Counted from the stretch's first letter, positions 26,944 through 36,105 are shown. The stretch: DNA of 64,000 nucleotides from Chryseobacterium oncorhynchi (GCF_002899895.1 NZ_PPEI02000004.1:124001-188000); one strand, 5' to 3'. Numbers and translations: made by a program. The notes: a model not told the origin generated them from the letters alone.

Positions 26944-27945
26944 ATGAGTAACATTGATGATAAGAAAAAAGCACTCGCATTAGTGCTTGACAAATTAGAT
27001 AAAACATACGGAAAGGGAACGGTAATGACTTTGGGTGATAGTGCCGTAGACACTACAATAGAAGTAATCCCATCCGGATCTTTAGGACTAGACATTGCAT
27101 TAGGTATAGGTGGATATCCAAAAGGTAGAATCATTGAGATATATGGCCCTGAATCTTCAGGTAAAACAACATTAACTCTTCACGCTATTGCTGAAGCTCA
27201 AAAAGCTGGTGGTATTGCCGCTTTCATTGATGCTGAGCATGCTTTTGACAGAACATACGCTTCAAAACTGGGAATTGATTTAGAAAACCTTATCATTTCT
27301 CAACCGGACAACGGTGAGCAGGCTTTAGAAATTGCGGATAACCTTATTCGTTCCGGAGCTATTGATATCGTAGTTATTGACTCCGTAGCAGCTCTTACTC
27401 CAAAAGCAGAGATTGAAGGAGAAATGGGGGATTCAAAAATGGGTCTTCACGCAAGATTGATGTCTCAGGCATTAAGAAAGCTAACAGCTACCATTTCAAG
27501 AACGAAGTGTACTGTAATTTTCATTAACCAGCTAAGAGAAAAAATCGGTGTAATGTTCGGTAACCCTGAAACGACTACCGGTGGTAATGCTCTTAAATTC
27601 TATGCGTCTGTAAGAATTGATATCAGAAAGGCAAGTGCACCTATCAAACAAGGTGATGAAGCTATCGGAAGCCGTGTGAAAGTGAAGATTGTGAAAAATA
27701 AAGTAGCTCCACCTTTCAAGCAGGCAGAATTTGACATCATGTATGGTGAAGGAGTTTCCAAAGTTGGAGAAATCCTTGACGCTGCTGTAGATATGGGAAT
27801 TGTGAAGAAAAGCGGATCTTGGTTCAGTTATGAAGAAAGTAAACTAGGACAAGGACGTGATGCAGTAAAAGATGTTTTAAAAGATAACCCTGAACTTTCC
27901 GAAGAATTGGAAAACAAAATCAAGGAAGAATTGAAAAACAAATAA
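26944..27945 (+). CDS. recA: DNA recombinase A
   Basis: A 333-residue RecA of standard length. Walker A is GPESSGKTT (about 67-75). The core includes [27 protein letters not shown] and the L2 region [21 protein letters not shown]. The C-terminal domain is short and acidic-basic. It catalyses strand exchange in homologous recombination and activates the SOS response where present. I found no LexA-type box upstream. In Bacteroidota, SOS boxes differ and cannot be excluded. It ends at a symmetric terminator shared with the convergent gene. Confidence 0.98.
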   Translation: MSNIDDKKKALALVLDKLDKTYGKGTVMTLGDSAVDTTIEVIPSGSLGLDIALGIGGYPKGRIIEIYGPESSGKTTLTLHAIAEAQKAGGIAAFIDAEHAFDRTYASKLGIDLENLIISQPDNGEQALEIADNLIRSGAIDIVVIDSVAALTPKAEIEGEMGDSKMGLHARLMSQALRKLTATISRTKCTVIFINQLREKIGVMFGNPETTTGGNALKFYASVRIDIRKASAPIKQGDEAIGSRVKVKIVKNKVAPPFKQAEFDIMYGEGVSKVGEILDAAVDMGIVKKSGSWFSYEESKLGQGRDAVKDVLKDNPELSEELENKIKEELKNK

Positions 27946-27950
27946 TTCAT

Positions 27951-27987
27951 AAAAAAACGGTCTGAATATTCAGACCGTTTTTATTTT
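27951..27987. terminator. Bidirectional terminator between recA and the convergent gene
   Basis: AAAACGGTCTGAA pairs with TTCAGACCGTTTT around a central AT, with A and T runs on both sides. It can serve both strands. Confidence 0.92.
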
Positions 27988-27999
27988 ATATACTTTGCA

Positions 28000-29442
28000 T
28001 TATTCTGCAATTTTACCCTGCAACTGCAAAAGTCCAGCGACTTTCATTCCTTTTTCTAAGGCTTCAAATCTCATATTATCTTTATGGACAAAAACATCAA
28101 TGGTGAAGAAATCATCCATTTCTTCATGAGTAATTAACTTTAGTTTTACAATATACCCCTGTACGCTTCCATCCTCAAACAATACCGTTTCTTTGAAATC
28201 AATAACCTTACCGATAAAATCAAAGCATGCATAATTAGGAAGATCTTTACTTGGCATATAAGTAGTGAATTCTTCACTCATTTTAGTTCCGTCTGGTAAA
28301 TCAAAATCCTTATGAACATCTAATACAAAAGCAATCCCACTCAGATTGATATGCAGATGAGGCTGGACTAAATACTGATTTCTTTTCTCTGCATAATCTG
28401 TAGCAAAGAACCAAACACCAAAGGTATCTCTTGCAGGACCTGCTACAATAGCTTCTTCATTGGATGCATTTTCTAGTTCACTGATAACTTTAGTTTCAAA
28501 ATCCAATGAAAAATCAGTCTTAATTTCCGGATATATTGTCCCAAATTCTTCGTTAAAAAGAGTTTTGAATTTCACATCCGCAAATTCCATTTTGCTTGCT
28601 TTATTCTTTTCAAAATCCTGCTCATTAGCCTTGCTTTCCTTTAAAAGAGTAATCAAATGATCAGCATAAGAAAGATTGTTCTGAAAATTATCATGTCCAA
28701 AAATACCGCTCCAGGTATTAATAAGACTAGGTACGTTCGATTTTCTTATTTTAATACCGGCTTCGTTGGTGATTTCAGGTGCCTTGATAGGCTCCATATT
28801 GGTAAAATAATTTTTCCCCTCAACCAATTGAGTATTCATGATATCATTATTTTCTTCATGAGAAAACTCTACGATCCCTTTATACGTAATGTTATCATTT
28901 TCGAAAACATAAGGTAATGCAATCTTATCTTGATCTTCATCTTTAAAATGATAAGTCATTGTAATAGCCTTAAATTCATTCTCTCTTGTTGCCAGGCTGT
29001 GATTACCATCATTGTCAAATTGTGAGTGGTACAAAATCATATAAGACTTAATTTTACCTTCTTCAAGTTCACTTTCGAACTTTGCTTCCATTCTTTCAAT
29101 TACTTCCTCAGCGGAAAGAGTATACCCCTCCTCTGTCACCATGTAGGCAAACCCTTCTACTTCCCCATTTTCTTTTTCAAATGCAGAAATAGGGGCAAGA
29201 TCACCTCTAAGCTGAAGAGCGATGGAATACATGATATAATCATTGTAAATCCTGATTTTTTCGTACTGCTCACTTATTTTCACCTCTTCTATTGGCTGTG
29301 CCGGAACTTCTGGTACTGTATCTACTACTTCCTCTACTCCCTTTTCAACCACTTTTTCCTCTGGTATTTCATCATACTGAACCGGAGTGCTTACATTTTC
29401 CTGTCTGTTATTCTTTTTCTTAAAAAAATCAAAGATTCCCAT
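28000..29442 (-). CDS. Large acidic cytoplasmic protein of unknown function
   Basis: A 480-residue protein from the preferred start at 29442 (MGIFDFFKKKNN). The longer frame adds an unlikely hydrophobic stretch. The first ~70 residues are a flexible, acidic linker (EEKVVEKGVEEVVDTVPEVP). The rest is mixed α/β with many Glu and Asp and repeated aromatic β-like segments, for example WFFATDYAEKRN and FVLDVHKDFDLPDG. There is no signal peptide, membrane helix or known catalytic motif. MGIFDFFKK is a common start of soluble Bacteroidota proteins of unknown function. I do not assign a role. Confidence 0.65.
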   Translation of the reverse strand: MGIFDFFKKKNNRQENVSTPVQYDEIPEEKVVEKGVEEVVDTVPEVPAQPIEEVKISEQYEKIRIYNDYIMYSIALQLRGDLAPISAFEKENGEVEGFAYMVTEEGYTLSAEEVIERMEAKFESELEEGKIKSYMILYHSQFDNDGNHSLATRENEFKAITMTYHFKDEDQDKIALPYVFENDNITYKGIVEFSHEENNDIMNTQLVEGKNYFTNMEPIKAPEITNEAGIKIRKSNVPSLINTWSGIFGHDNFQNNLSYADHLITLLKESKANEQDFEKNKASKMEFADVKFKTLFNEEFGTIYPEIKTDFSLDFETKVISELENASNEEAIVAGPARDTFGVWFFATDYAEKRNQYLVQPHLHINLSGIAFVLDVHKDFDLPDGTKMSEEFTTYMPSKDLPNYACFDFIGKVIDFKETVLFEDGSVQGYIVKLKLITHEEMDDFFTIDVFVHKDNMRFEALEKGMKVAGLLQLQGKIAE

Positions 29443-29577
29443 ATTGTTATTATAATTGGCGGTAAATATAATAAAAGCGATGAATTGGCCCATCATAAAA
29501 AAAATGCCATTCTGTCAGTTTCTTCGCTGTGGTATTTTTTTTGAGAAATATTAGGAAATTAAAAAATCTAAAATATT

Positions 29578-31470
29578 ATGACTAAAGGAAATATTAATGT
29601 ATCTGTGGAAAATATTTTTCCACTTATTAAAAAATTTCTTTACAGTGACCACGAAATATTCTTAAGAGAATTAATCTCCAACGCGACAGATGCTACATTA
29701 AAATTAAAGCATCTAACAAGTATTGGAGAAGCAAAGGTTGAATACGGAAACCCAAAACTTGAGGTTAAAATTGATAAAGAGCAAAAAACGTTACGTATTA
29801 TAGACCAAGGTATCGGGATGACCGGTGAAGAGGTTGAAAAATACATCAATCAGGTTGCTTTTTCCGGAGCTGAAGAGTTTCTGGAAAAATATAAGGATAC
29901 AGCTAAAGATTCGGGAATTATCGGACACTTCGGACTTGGATTCTACTCTGCATTTATGGTAGCTGAGAAAGTAGAAATCATTACGAAATCTTATAAAGAT
30001 GAGCCTGCGGTAAGATGGATTTGTGACGGAAGCCCTGAGTTTACTCTTGAAGAAACTACTGAGAAAACAGACAGAGGAACAGAAATCATTCTTCACATTG
30101 CAGAAGATTCTGTAGAGTTTTTAGAAGAAAACAAAATCCGTGAATTACTTTTAAAGTATAACAAATTCATGCCTGTTCCTATTAAATTCGGAACAAAAAC
30201 ACATACGCTTCCATTACCGGAAGGTGCTCCTGAAGATGCTGTTGCTGAAACTGAAGAAGTAGATAATATCATCAACAATCCGGTACCGGCATGGACTATT
30301 TCTCCAAGCGAACTTACAAATGAGGATTACATGAAGTTCTACCACGAGCTTTATCCAATGCAGTTTGAAGAGCCTTTATTCAATATTCACCTGAATGTAG
30401 ACTATCCGTTCAATCTTACCGGAGTTTTATTCTTTCCTAAATTAAGCAACAACTTAAATATGGATAAGGATAAGATCCAGTTATACCAAAATCAGGTATT
30501 CGTAACGGATGAAGTAAAAGGTATCGTTCCTGATTTCCTAATGCTTCTAAGAGGAGTAATTGATTCTCCAGATATCCCATTGAATGTATCCCGTTCTTAT
30601 CTTCAGGCAGATGGTGCTGTAAAGAAAATTTCTTCTTACATCACTAAAAAAGTTGCCGATAAAATGGCTTCCTTAATCAATGAAAACCGTGAAGATTATG
30701 AACAAAAATGGAACGACATTAAAATCGTTATTGAGTACGGAATCATTACAGAAGAAAAGTTTGCTGAAAAAGCAGATAAATTTACCCTATATCCTACAAC
30801 TGACGGAAAATATTTCCTTTGGAATGAATTGATAGAAAAAATTACTCCATCACAAACAGACAAGGATAACAAATTGGTCATTTTATATGCCACCAACGCA
30901 GACGAGCAACACAGCTACATCCAATCTGCAAAAGATAAAGGATATGAGGTTCTTTTATTAGACTCTCCTATTATTCCACACGTGATTCAAAAACTGGAAA
31001 CTTCAAAGGAAAACATTTCATTTGCAAGAGTAGACGCTGATCACATCAATAACCTGATCAAAAAAGATGAACCTGTCATTTCAAAATTAAATGAAACAGA
31101 AAAGGAATCTTTAAAGAAAAACGTAGAAGAAGCTATTCAGGATACTAAATTCACAGTACAACTTGAAGATCTGGATAGCAATGATGCTCCGTTTACCATT
31201 ACTCAGCCTGAATTTATGAGAAGAATGAAAGAAATGCAGGCAACAGGCGGTGGCGGTATGTTTGGAATGGGAGGTTTCCCGGAAATGTACAACCTTGTGG
31301 TGAATTCTAACAGTGATCTTTCTAATCAGATCTTAAAAACAGAGAACACTGAGGAAAAAGAAAGCCTGATTAAACATGCACTGGATCTGGCTAAGCTATC
31401 TCAAAACTTACTGAAAGGAAAAGACCTGACAGATTTTATACAAAGAAGCTACAAGCAACTTGAAAAATAA
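29578..31470 (+). CDS. htpG: Molecular chaperone HtpG (Hsp90)
   Basis: A 630-residue bacterial Hsp90. The N-terminal ATPase has LRELISNATDATLKLK, DQGIGMT and GHFGLGFYSAFMVA, the Bergerat motifs. The middle domain carries the catalytic Arg region NVSRSYLQAD. The C-terminal part holds FTITQPEFMRRMKEM, a Gly/Met-rich stretch (GGGGMFGMGGFP), then helices for dimerisation. It folds and remodels client proteins in the cytoplasm with ATP. The gene is monocistronic with a terminator at 31478-31509. Confidence 0.97.
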   Translation: MTKGNINVSVENIFPLIKKFLYSDHEIFLRELISNATDATLKLKHLTSIGEAKVEYGNPKLEVKIDKEQKTLRIIDQGIGMTGEEVEKYINQVAFSGAEEFLEKYKDTAKDSGIIGHFGLGFYSAFMVAEKVEIITKSYKDEPAVRWICDGSPEFTLEETTEKTDRGTEIILHIAEDSVEFLEENKIRELLLKYNKFMPVPIKFGTKTHTLPLPEGAPEDAVAETEEVDNIINNPVPAWTISPSELTNEDYMKFYHELYPMQFEEPLFNIHLNVDYPFNLTGVLFFPKLSNNLNMDKDKIQLYQNQVFVTDEVKGIVPDFLMLLRGVIDSPDIPLNVSRSYLQADGAVKKISSYITKKVADKMASLINENREDYEQKWNDIKIVIEYGIITEEKFAEKADKFTLYPTTDGKYFLWNELIEKITPSQTDKDNKLVILYATNADEQHSYIQSAKDKGYEVLLLDSPIIPHVIQKLETSKENISFARVDADHINNLIKKDEPVISKLNETEKESLKKNVEEAIQDTKFTVQLEDLDSNDAPFTITQPEFMRRMKEMQATGGGGMFGMGGFPEMYNLVVNSNSDLSNQILKTENTEEKESLIKHALDLAKLSQNLLKGKDLTDFIQRSYKQLEK

Positions 31471-31477
31471 TACACGA

Positions 31478-31509
31478 AAGGCTGTTTCATCTGAGACAGC
31501 CTTTTTTTT
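31478..31509 (+). terminator. Terminator of htpG
   Basis: AAAGGCTGT and ACAGCCTTT form the stem, with a run of T after it. Confidence 0.9.
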
Positions 31510-31529
31510 ATCATTTTAATAGATATTCT

Positions 31530-31707
31530 TTAACCACAAAAGTCACAAAAGATTTAAACACTTAAGTTATTTAAAGAGACAAGCTTCATACATATGAAGT
31601 ACACTTAAGATTTTCTACTGACATGAACTTTTTATATCATTTTTCTGAACTTACTCCTGTGAACTAAAGGCTTTAAAAATAAAGCTTTTTGTGACTTTTG
31701 TGGTTTA
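31530..31707. repeat. MITE-like element with 20-bp terminal inverted repeats
   Basis: AACCACAAAAGTCACAAAAG (31532-31551) recurs in inverted form at 31685-31705 with one extra base, enclosing about 130 bases. Inside are a palindrome, CTTCATACATATGAAG, and a direct repeat, ACACTTAAG, at its two sides. No reading frame of useful length is present. The remainder of the 31510-31890 gap, on either side of the element, shows nothing else that I can support. Confidence 0.7.
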
Positions 31708-31890
31708 TAATTTGAGTATCTAAATAATGAACTTTTATTTCAGGAATAAAAGAAAATCATCAACTATTCAATTGAATAATACTCATATTATACATCTCAT
31801 CTTCGTTTTCACTTAGTTCTCATCATTTTAAAGCATTTTTTTTCTATTTTTTATTGTATACATTCTACTTTTTCTCCATTTTTGTATAAA

Positions 31891-32292
31891 ATGTCGGACA
31901 TGCAAAAAGAAAAATTACGCATCATTAGAAAGCAAAAAGGCTATACGCAAAAGCAGGTAGCTGACTTTATCGCGACTGATGTATCTAACTACAGCAGAAA
32001 AGAAAGCGGTGATGTAAGAATTATACCTGAAGAATGGGATAAAATTGCTCGCTTTTTGGAAGTTCCGCTAGATGAAATTTTTGAAGAAGAGGATGCTAAA
32101 ATTATAGTTAATAATGATCATCCCGTATTTAATGATAATTCAGGAACTTCTGCAGGGTTAATTAATACTCAGAGTAATTATGGAAATATTCCGGGGGAGA
32201 TTATTGAGAATCTACAGGGATATATTGCTTTGTTAAAGGAAGAAAATGAAAGACTTAAGGAGGAATTAAAGAATCCAAAGGTTAAAAAATAA
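31891..32292 (+). CDS. XRE-family helix-turn-helix regulator with C-terminal coiled coil
   Basis: A 133-residue protein from the ATG at 31891. ATG 31900 is an alternative. The Cro/CI-type helix-turn-helix is at about 6-62 (IIRKQKGYTQKQVADFI, then SNYSRKESGDVRI). A linker rich in Asn follows, and the C-terminus is a coiled coil (YIALLKEENERLKEEL) that should dimerise the protein. This layout is common in Flavobacteriia. Targets are unknown. It has no partner gene on the same strand, so it is not an obvious toxin-antitoxin member. Confidence 0.85.
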   Translation: MSDMQKEKLRIIRKQKGYTQKQVADFIATDVSNYSRKESGDVRIIPEEWDKIARFLEVPLDEIFEEEDAKIIVNNDHPVFNDNSGTSAGLINTQSNYGNIPGEIIENLQGYIALLKEENERLKEELKNPKVKK

Positions 32293-32404
32293 TACAGTTT
32301 AAAACTGTCATCTTTAGAGGCCATTCATATTGTTTATCAACATGTATTGGCTTTTTTTGTACCCAAAACTAATCCCGATCTCAAAATCTCATATCCAAAG
32401 TTTA

Positions 32405-32701
32405 TTATAACTCCTCCATTGGATCCCAAAATAGTTTTTTGAAACTTTTTATCCTCAGATTTTCCACGGTAATTCCCTCTCTTTCTAATTTTCCTTGAAA
32501 TTCTGGCACAGATAACACTCCTGAACTGGAAATTACTCGATGTGCAGGAACATCTTCCGGACAGCCTCCCATTGCCTTTCCTACATGGCGTGAATGATTG
32601 GGGTAACCTACTGCTTTTGCAATGGCTCCATAGGTAGAAACTCGTCCTTTCGGAATAAGTTTTGCCACTTCATAAACCTGTTGTTTGAAAATCTCATCCA
32701 T
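32405..32701 (-). CDS. Alkyltransferase-like protein (ATL, MGMT family)
   Basis: A 98-residue protein that consists only of the MGMT DNA-binding domain. The usual active-site PCHRV is PAHRV, with Ala at residue 53 in place of the methyl-accepting Cys. GRVSTYGAIAKAVGYP and HVGKAMGG are the conserved helix-turn-helix part. Such alkyltransferase-like proteins cannot transfer the alkyl group. They bind O6-alkylguanine and direct the lesion to nucleotide excision repair, as shown for homologues with Ala or Trp at this site. It is a short gene standing alone between an XRE gene and a small conserved gene. Confidence 0.88.
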   Translation of the reverse strand: MDEIFKQQVYEVAKLIPKGRVSTYGAIAKAVGYPNHSRHVGKAMGGCPEDVPAHRVISSSGVLSVPEFQGKLEREGITVENLRIKSFKKLFWDPMEEL

Positions 32702-32794
32702 AATGTATTAATGTATAATAGGAAACCTTATTTCGTTTTTGCATCATTTTTGAGGTTATATAAACCCAATGATGTTCCATTAAAAGATAAAGAT

Positions 32795-32941
32795 ATGAAA
32801 AAATCATTTTTCCGATTGCTGAATGTAATCAATAAAAAGGTTCTTCCAAAGTTGAGTAACAAAGATCCTAATCAATTGACAAAGGTTGAAAAGGGAATTC
32901 TGGCGTATCGTTATTTTGTGCTGGTAAATTCTTTGGATTAA
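32795..32941 (+). CDS. Small basic protein, conserved-looking
   Basis: A 48-residue protein, MKKSFFRLLNVINKKVLPK then a turn, TKVEKGILAYRYFVLVNSLD. The start at 32795 is chosen because the upstream part of the frame overlaps the ATL gene. The pattern (MKKSFF..., a middle LT/LSK turn, then a final ALD or SLD) resembles short Flavobacteriia proteins often labelled SsrA-binding by database error. No membrane span is certain. Function is unknown. Confidence 0.55.
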   Translation: MKKSFFRLLNVINKKVLPKLSNKDPNQLTKVEKGILAYRYFVLVNSLD

Positions 32942-33151
32942 TTTTTTGTACATATTGCGGTTTGTTGGAAATCATAAAGATGCAAGTTGACTTAAAGTAT
33001 CGCCACTGTAGGACGTAAAATTTCAGCTCCGATAAAATTTAGTACTCTAAATCCTTTATGCATAATCTTTGCTGAAAATCTTTGATTTTTTTTTGTGCCT
33101 TTACGTTTATCGCATCCAATATATCTTAACGACAAAGCTAATGCTGCAAAA

Positions 33152-33190
33152 TAAAAAAGCGCTTCAAAATAAATTGAAGCGCTGTTATTT
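33152..33190 (-). terminator. Terminator of the deoxyhypusine synthase-like gene
   Basis: AGCGCTTCAA (33158-33167) and TTGAAGCGCT (33174-33183) form a perfect 10-bp stem. A minus-strand T run follows. Confidence 0.9.
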
Positions 33191-33217
33191 TAGTCTCGTT
33201 TGAGATATCTTTATTTC

Positions 33218-34192
33218 TTAAGAATTTTCAAGAATGTAAGAGAACATCAATGGTGCACAGATAGTTGCATCACTTTCAACGATAAATTTCGGTGTAGTAA
33301 TATCTAATTTACCCCAAGTAATTTTCTCATTTGGAACTGCTCCTGAATAAGAACCATAAGATGTGGTAGAATCAGAAATCTGACAGAAGTAAGACCAGAA
33401 AGGAATGTCATGCATTTCCATATCCTGATACAACATTGGTACTACACAGATAGGGAAATCTCCAGCGATACCTCCTCCAATCTGGAAGAACCCAACTCCT
33501 TTTCCAGCTGAATTTTTAGTGTACCAGTCTGCAAGGTAAGTCATATATTCAATACCTGATTTCATTGTAGTAGCTGTAAGCTCTCCTTTGATACAGTAAG
33601 AAGCGAAGATGTTACCCATTGTAGAGTCTTCCCATCCTGGAACTACGATTGGCAAGTTTGCTTCTGCAGCAGCAATCATCCATGAGTTTTCTCTAGGAAT
33701 CTCATAATACTGCTCCAATACTCCTGAAAGAATCATTTTGTACATGAATTCATGTGGGAAGTATCTTTCTCCTTTAGCTTCTGCATCTTTCCAGATCTCA
33801 ACAATATGCTTTTGCAATCTTCTGAATGCTTCTTCTTCAGGAATACAAGTATCGGTAACTCTGTTTAATCCTCTTTCTAATAAATCCCATTCTTGCTGAG
33901 GCGTAAGATCTCTATAATCCGGAACTCTTTCATAATGAGAGTGAGCCACAAGATTCATTAAGTCTTCCTCAAGGTTAGCTCCTGTACAAGAGATGAAGTC
34001 CACTTTTCCCTGACGGATCATTTCTGCAAGAATTTTCCCCAATTCAGCAGTAGACATTGCTCCTGCCAAAGTGATCATCATTTTCCCACCATCTTTAAGA
34101 TGTGCAACATACCCTTTAGATGCATCTACCAAAGCAGCTGCATTGAAATGCAGAAAATATTTTTCTATAAATTCAGAAATTGGTTTGTTCAT
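33218..34192 (-). CDS. Deoxyhypusine synthase-family protein
   Basis: A 324-residue NAD-dependent enzyme of the deoxyhypusine synthase fold. Signature stretches are DFISCTGANLEEDL, VPGWEDSTMGN and FQIGGGIAGDFPICVVP. The catalytic Lys that carries the butylamine imine in eukaryotic DHS is K295 here, in TWGKL. Bacteria lack eIF5A, the normal protein substrate, so the bacterial members are thought to act on free polyamines, for example as homospermidine synthases. That role here is inference. -7 element CAAAGATA (34207-34214, minus TATCTTTG) lies just upstream of the start. Confidence 0.88.
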   Translation of the reverse strand: MNKPISEFIEKYFLHFNAAALVDASKGYVAHLKDGGKMMITLAGAMSTAELGKILAEMIRQGKVDFISCTGANLEEDLMNLVAHSHYERVPDYRDLTPQQEWDLLERGLNRVTDTCIPEEEAFRRLQKHIVEIWKDAEAKGERYFPHEFMYKMILSGVLEQYYEIPRENSWMIAAAEANLPIVVPGWEDSTMGNIFASYCIKGELTATTMKSGIEYMTYLADWYTKNSAGKGVGFFQIGGGIAGDFPICVVPMLYQDMEMHDIPFWSYFCQISDSTTSYGSYSGAVPNEKITWGKLDITTPKFIVESDATICAPLMFSYILENS

Positions 34193-34290
34193 TTTTATAA
34201 TTTTTGCAAAGATAAAACTTAAAAATGGAATGCAGCCAAAGCACTCGAAGAAAGTATCATAGAGGTTGCTTTTTTTATCATTTGTTAAAT

Positions 34291-34324
34291 AAAAAGCGCG
34301 ACCCCAAAATGAGCCACGCTTCTT
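34291..34324 (-). terminator. Weak hairpin terminator after the GreA/B-like gene
   Basis: On the minus strand AAGCGTGGCTC and a mismatched GGGTCGCGCTT form an imperfect stem followed by TTTTTA. The stem is interrupted. Confidence 0.5.
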
Positions 34325-34347
34325 TTATAATAATATTCAACAAAAGG

Positions 34348-34728
34348 CTATCCCTCCCAGGTTTCTACCTTTAGAATTTCAATCTTCCGTTCACCATCCC
34401 TGAAAGGCCAGTCGATAATATCCCCTACTTTATACCCAACTACAGCCAACGCTATATCGGAAAGAATGGAATGTTTATTTTTTTTCACTTTCTCCTTAGC
34501 TGAAGGAACAAAAATATATTCGTGTTCAAAATCCAGCGTATGATCTTTTAAGGTTACTTTTCTCTCGACTGTTACTACATCTGCCGGTAAGTCTCTTCTT
34601 AAAACCTGCTTGGCTTTTCTAAGTTCTTCAGTCAATTTCTTCTCTTCGGGAATGCTTACTTTTTTTCTTCTAAGGGTATCTTTTATAGCATCATAAATTC
34701 CGGTAGTTACAATAATTTGATTGGACAT
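34348..34728 (-). CDS. GreA/GreB-type transcript cleavage factor-like protein
   Basis: A 126-residue protein from the start at 34728 (MSNQIIVTTGIYD). The upstream extension is discarded because it is not conserved in character. The C-terminal ~65 residues are the FKBP-like GreA/B domain, with VGYKVGDIIDWPFRDGERKI as the family hallmark. The N-terminal part is a shorter coiled coil than that of GreA, and the acidic tip residues (DLPADVVTVE) are present but not exactly placed. It probably binds in the secondary channel of RNA polymerase. Rescue of paused complexes versus inhibition cannot be decided. Confidence 0.75.
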   Translation of the reverse strand: MSNQIIVTTGIYDAIKDTLRRKKVSIPEEKKLTEELRKAKQVLRRDLPADVVTVERKVTLKDHTLDFEHEYIFVPSAKEKVKKNKHSILSDIALAVVGYKVGDIIDWPFRDGERKIEILKVETWEG

Positions 34729-34927
34729 TTTTTCAATTTTTAAGATTAAAATGCAGGTATTCCCCGATGATCCAATGTAGAAATCAAGCATATATCAGCT
34801 CATTTCCATGGAAAACCGCAAAAACAATAAATAAAAATCTGGAATAATCCCCTGTCTTGGATCCTGACAGGGCTTAATTGATAAAGTCCTTAGAACTTTT
34901 AAGAAAAGAATCTGTATGTAGATAAAG

Positions 34928-34989
34928 TAATGACAGCAACAATCCTGCTCTTCGGCGCTCCGTTGATAAAAAGATTGTGGCTGTCATTA
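34928..34989. repeat. Imperfect inverted repeat, 16 of 17 bases, 28-base loop
   Basis: TAATGACAGCAACAATC (34928-34944) matches the complement of 34973-34989 except for one base. The loop contains a GC-richer core (CTCTTCGGCGCTCC). A separate small hairpin, CCTGTC/GACAGG, is nearby at 34851-34871. No T run follows. The structure would sit in the 3' region of the outer-membrane protein transcript. Confidence 0.65.
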
Positions 34990-35022
34990 TAATTATTATT
35001 TCTATTCTTACAAATATATAAC

Positions 35023-35667
35023 TTAAAAACGGAATGTTGCTGCTGCGCTTAAGGAAACTCTTGTAAGACCTTCTTTTTGATCGTCTCCAAAATTAACCGT
35101 CGTTCCATTAAATTTCATTTTTCCTAATGTTCCCGCTGTAATTCCAAGCTTAGGTCCTATTAAAAAATTCTTAGAAAGTGCATATTGATACCCTACACCT
35201 GCATCTAATCCAAGATTGGAGCCAGTTCCTTTTACATTGGCTGTTTTTGTAGTATAAGAAATCACTCCAAGTGACACATCAAAAAATAGTTTATGTTTAG
35301 TAGCCTCATTATAATTGGAATACATTAGAGAAGGACCAAAAAATGTAATATTATCTTTAGTTGTAACAGGAACGGAAATAGGAGTTCCATTTCCAGAATA
35401 TCCCAATATATAGCCATTGCTTGATGCATTGAAGTTAGAAAACTTAACCCCCAGACCAATATTTTTCAAATTATAATAGGCAGAAATATCAAAATGAACA
35501 CCAGTTTTTAATCCTTTTACATAATCTTTCTCTGCTTTGGAAAGCCCAGACGGTGTTTCAGCGATTCTCCATGCATATCCTACAGATGGAATAATTGAAA
35601 TCTTTTGTTGAGCAAACGAAACTAATGAACTTGAAAAAGCCCCTAAAAGAAATAGTTTTTTTATCAT
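35023..35667 (-). CDS. Outer-membrane β-barrel protein
   Basis: A 214-residue protein with signal peptide MIKKLFLLGAFSSSLVSFA. The mature part alternates hydrophobic and polar residues with Gly/Tyr (VGVKFSNF-like strands, YQYALSKNFLIGPKLGITAG), typical of an eight-stranded barrel. It ends in AATFRF, a terminal-Phe outer-membrane signal. It resembles the porin-family barrel proteins that Bacteroidota encode in many copies. The ligand is unknown. Confidence 0.75.
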   Translation of the reverse strand: MIKKLFLLGAFSSSLVSFAQQKISIIPSVGYAWRIAETPSGLSKAEKDYVKGLKTGVHFDISAYYNLKNIGLGVKFSNFNASSNGYILGYSGNGTPISVPVTTKDNITFFGPSLMYSNYNEATKHKLFFDVSLGVISYTTKTANVKGTGSNLGLDAGVGYQYALSKNFLIGPKLGITAGTLGKMKFNGTTVNFGDDQKEGLTRVSLSAAATFRF

Positions 35668-35712
35668 TGGTTAAAAAATTTGGCAAAAATAAGATTTTCC
35701 AGGAAAAGAGGT

Positions 35713-36105
35713 CTAAAATTTAAAACGTCTGTTTTCTTTTTTATCCGAAAGTTTCTTTTTGGTATCCAAGCGCTTCTGCTTCTGCCTTTTTGATGGTTTT
35801 GTGGCTGTTCTTTTTTTAGGAATAAACAAGGATTTATCTACTATTTCAATTATTTTTTCAATAGCCTTATTTTTATTCATTAGCTGGGTTCTGCTCTCAG
35901 AAACAGTCAGGAATAACCACCCTTCTGCATTAATCCTATTCTTCAGTTTATCCTGAATTAATGCTTTTTCATCTTCATTAAAAAAATCAGAGGCTTCAAC
36001 TTTCCAAAGTACGGTAACAGCAGTCTCTACTTTATTCACATTCTGTCCTCCAGCTCCACTGCTGCGGGAGGTTTTGAAACTGAGTTCTTTTGAAAAGTCT
36101 TTCAT
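35713..36105 (-). CDS. arfB: Alternative ribosome-rescue factor ArfB (peptidyl-tRNA hydrolase)
   Basis: A 130-residue release-factor-like protein. The catalytic GGQ is at 19-21 in SSGAGGQNVNKVET. The C-terminal ~40 residues are very basic (SKRQKQKRLDTKKK) and match the tail that reaches into the empty mRNA channel of stalled ribosomes. There is no codon-recognition domain, so it is not a normal release factor. It rescues ribosomes on mRNAs lacking a stop codon. Confidence 0.9.
   Translation of the reverse strand: MKDFSKELSFKTSRSSGAGGQNVNKVETAVTVLWKVEASDFFNEDEKALIQDKLKNRINAEGWLFLTVSESRTQLMNKNKAIEKIIEIVDKSLFIPKKRTATKPSKRQKQKRLDTKKKLSDKKENRRFKF

Noticed and set aside
29026-29544. 172-codon frame on the plus strand
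   Set aside because: It is antisense to the large acidic protein, with a Phe/Tyr-rich composition typical of reverse-strand shadows.
31882-31890. TTG start for the XRE gene at 31882
   Set aside because: Two in-frame ATG codons follow within 20 bases and give the normal family N-terminus.
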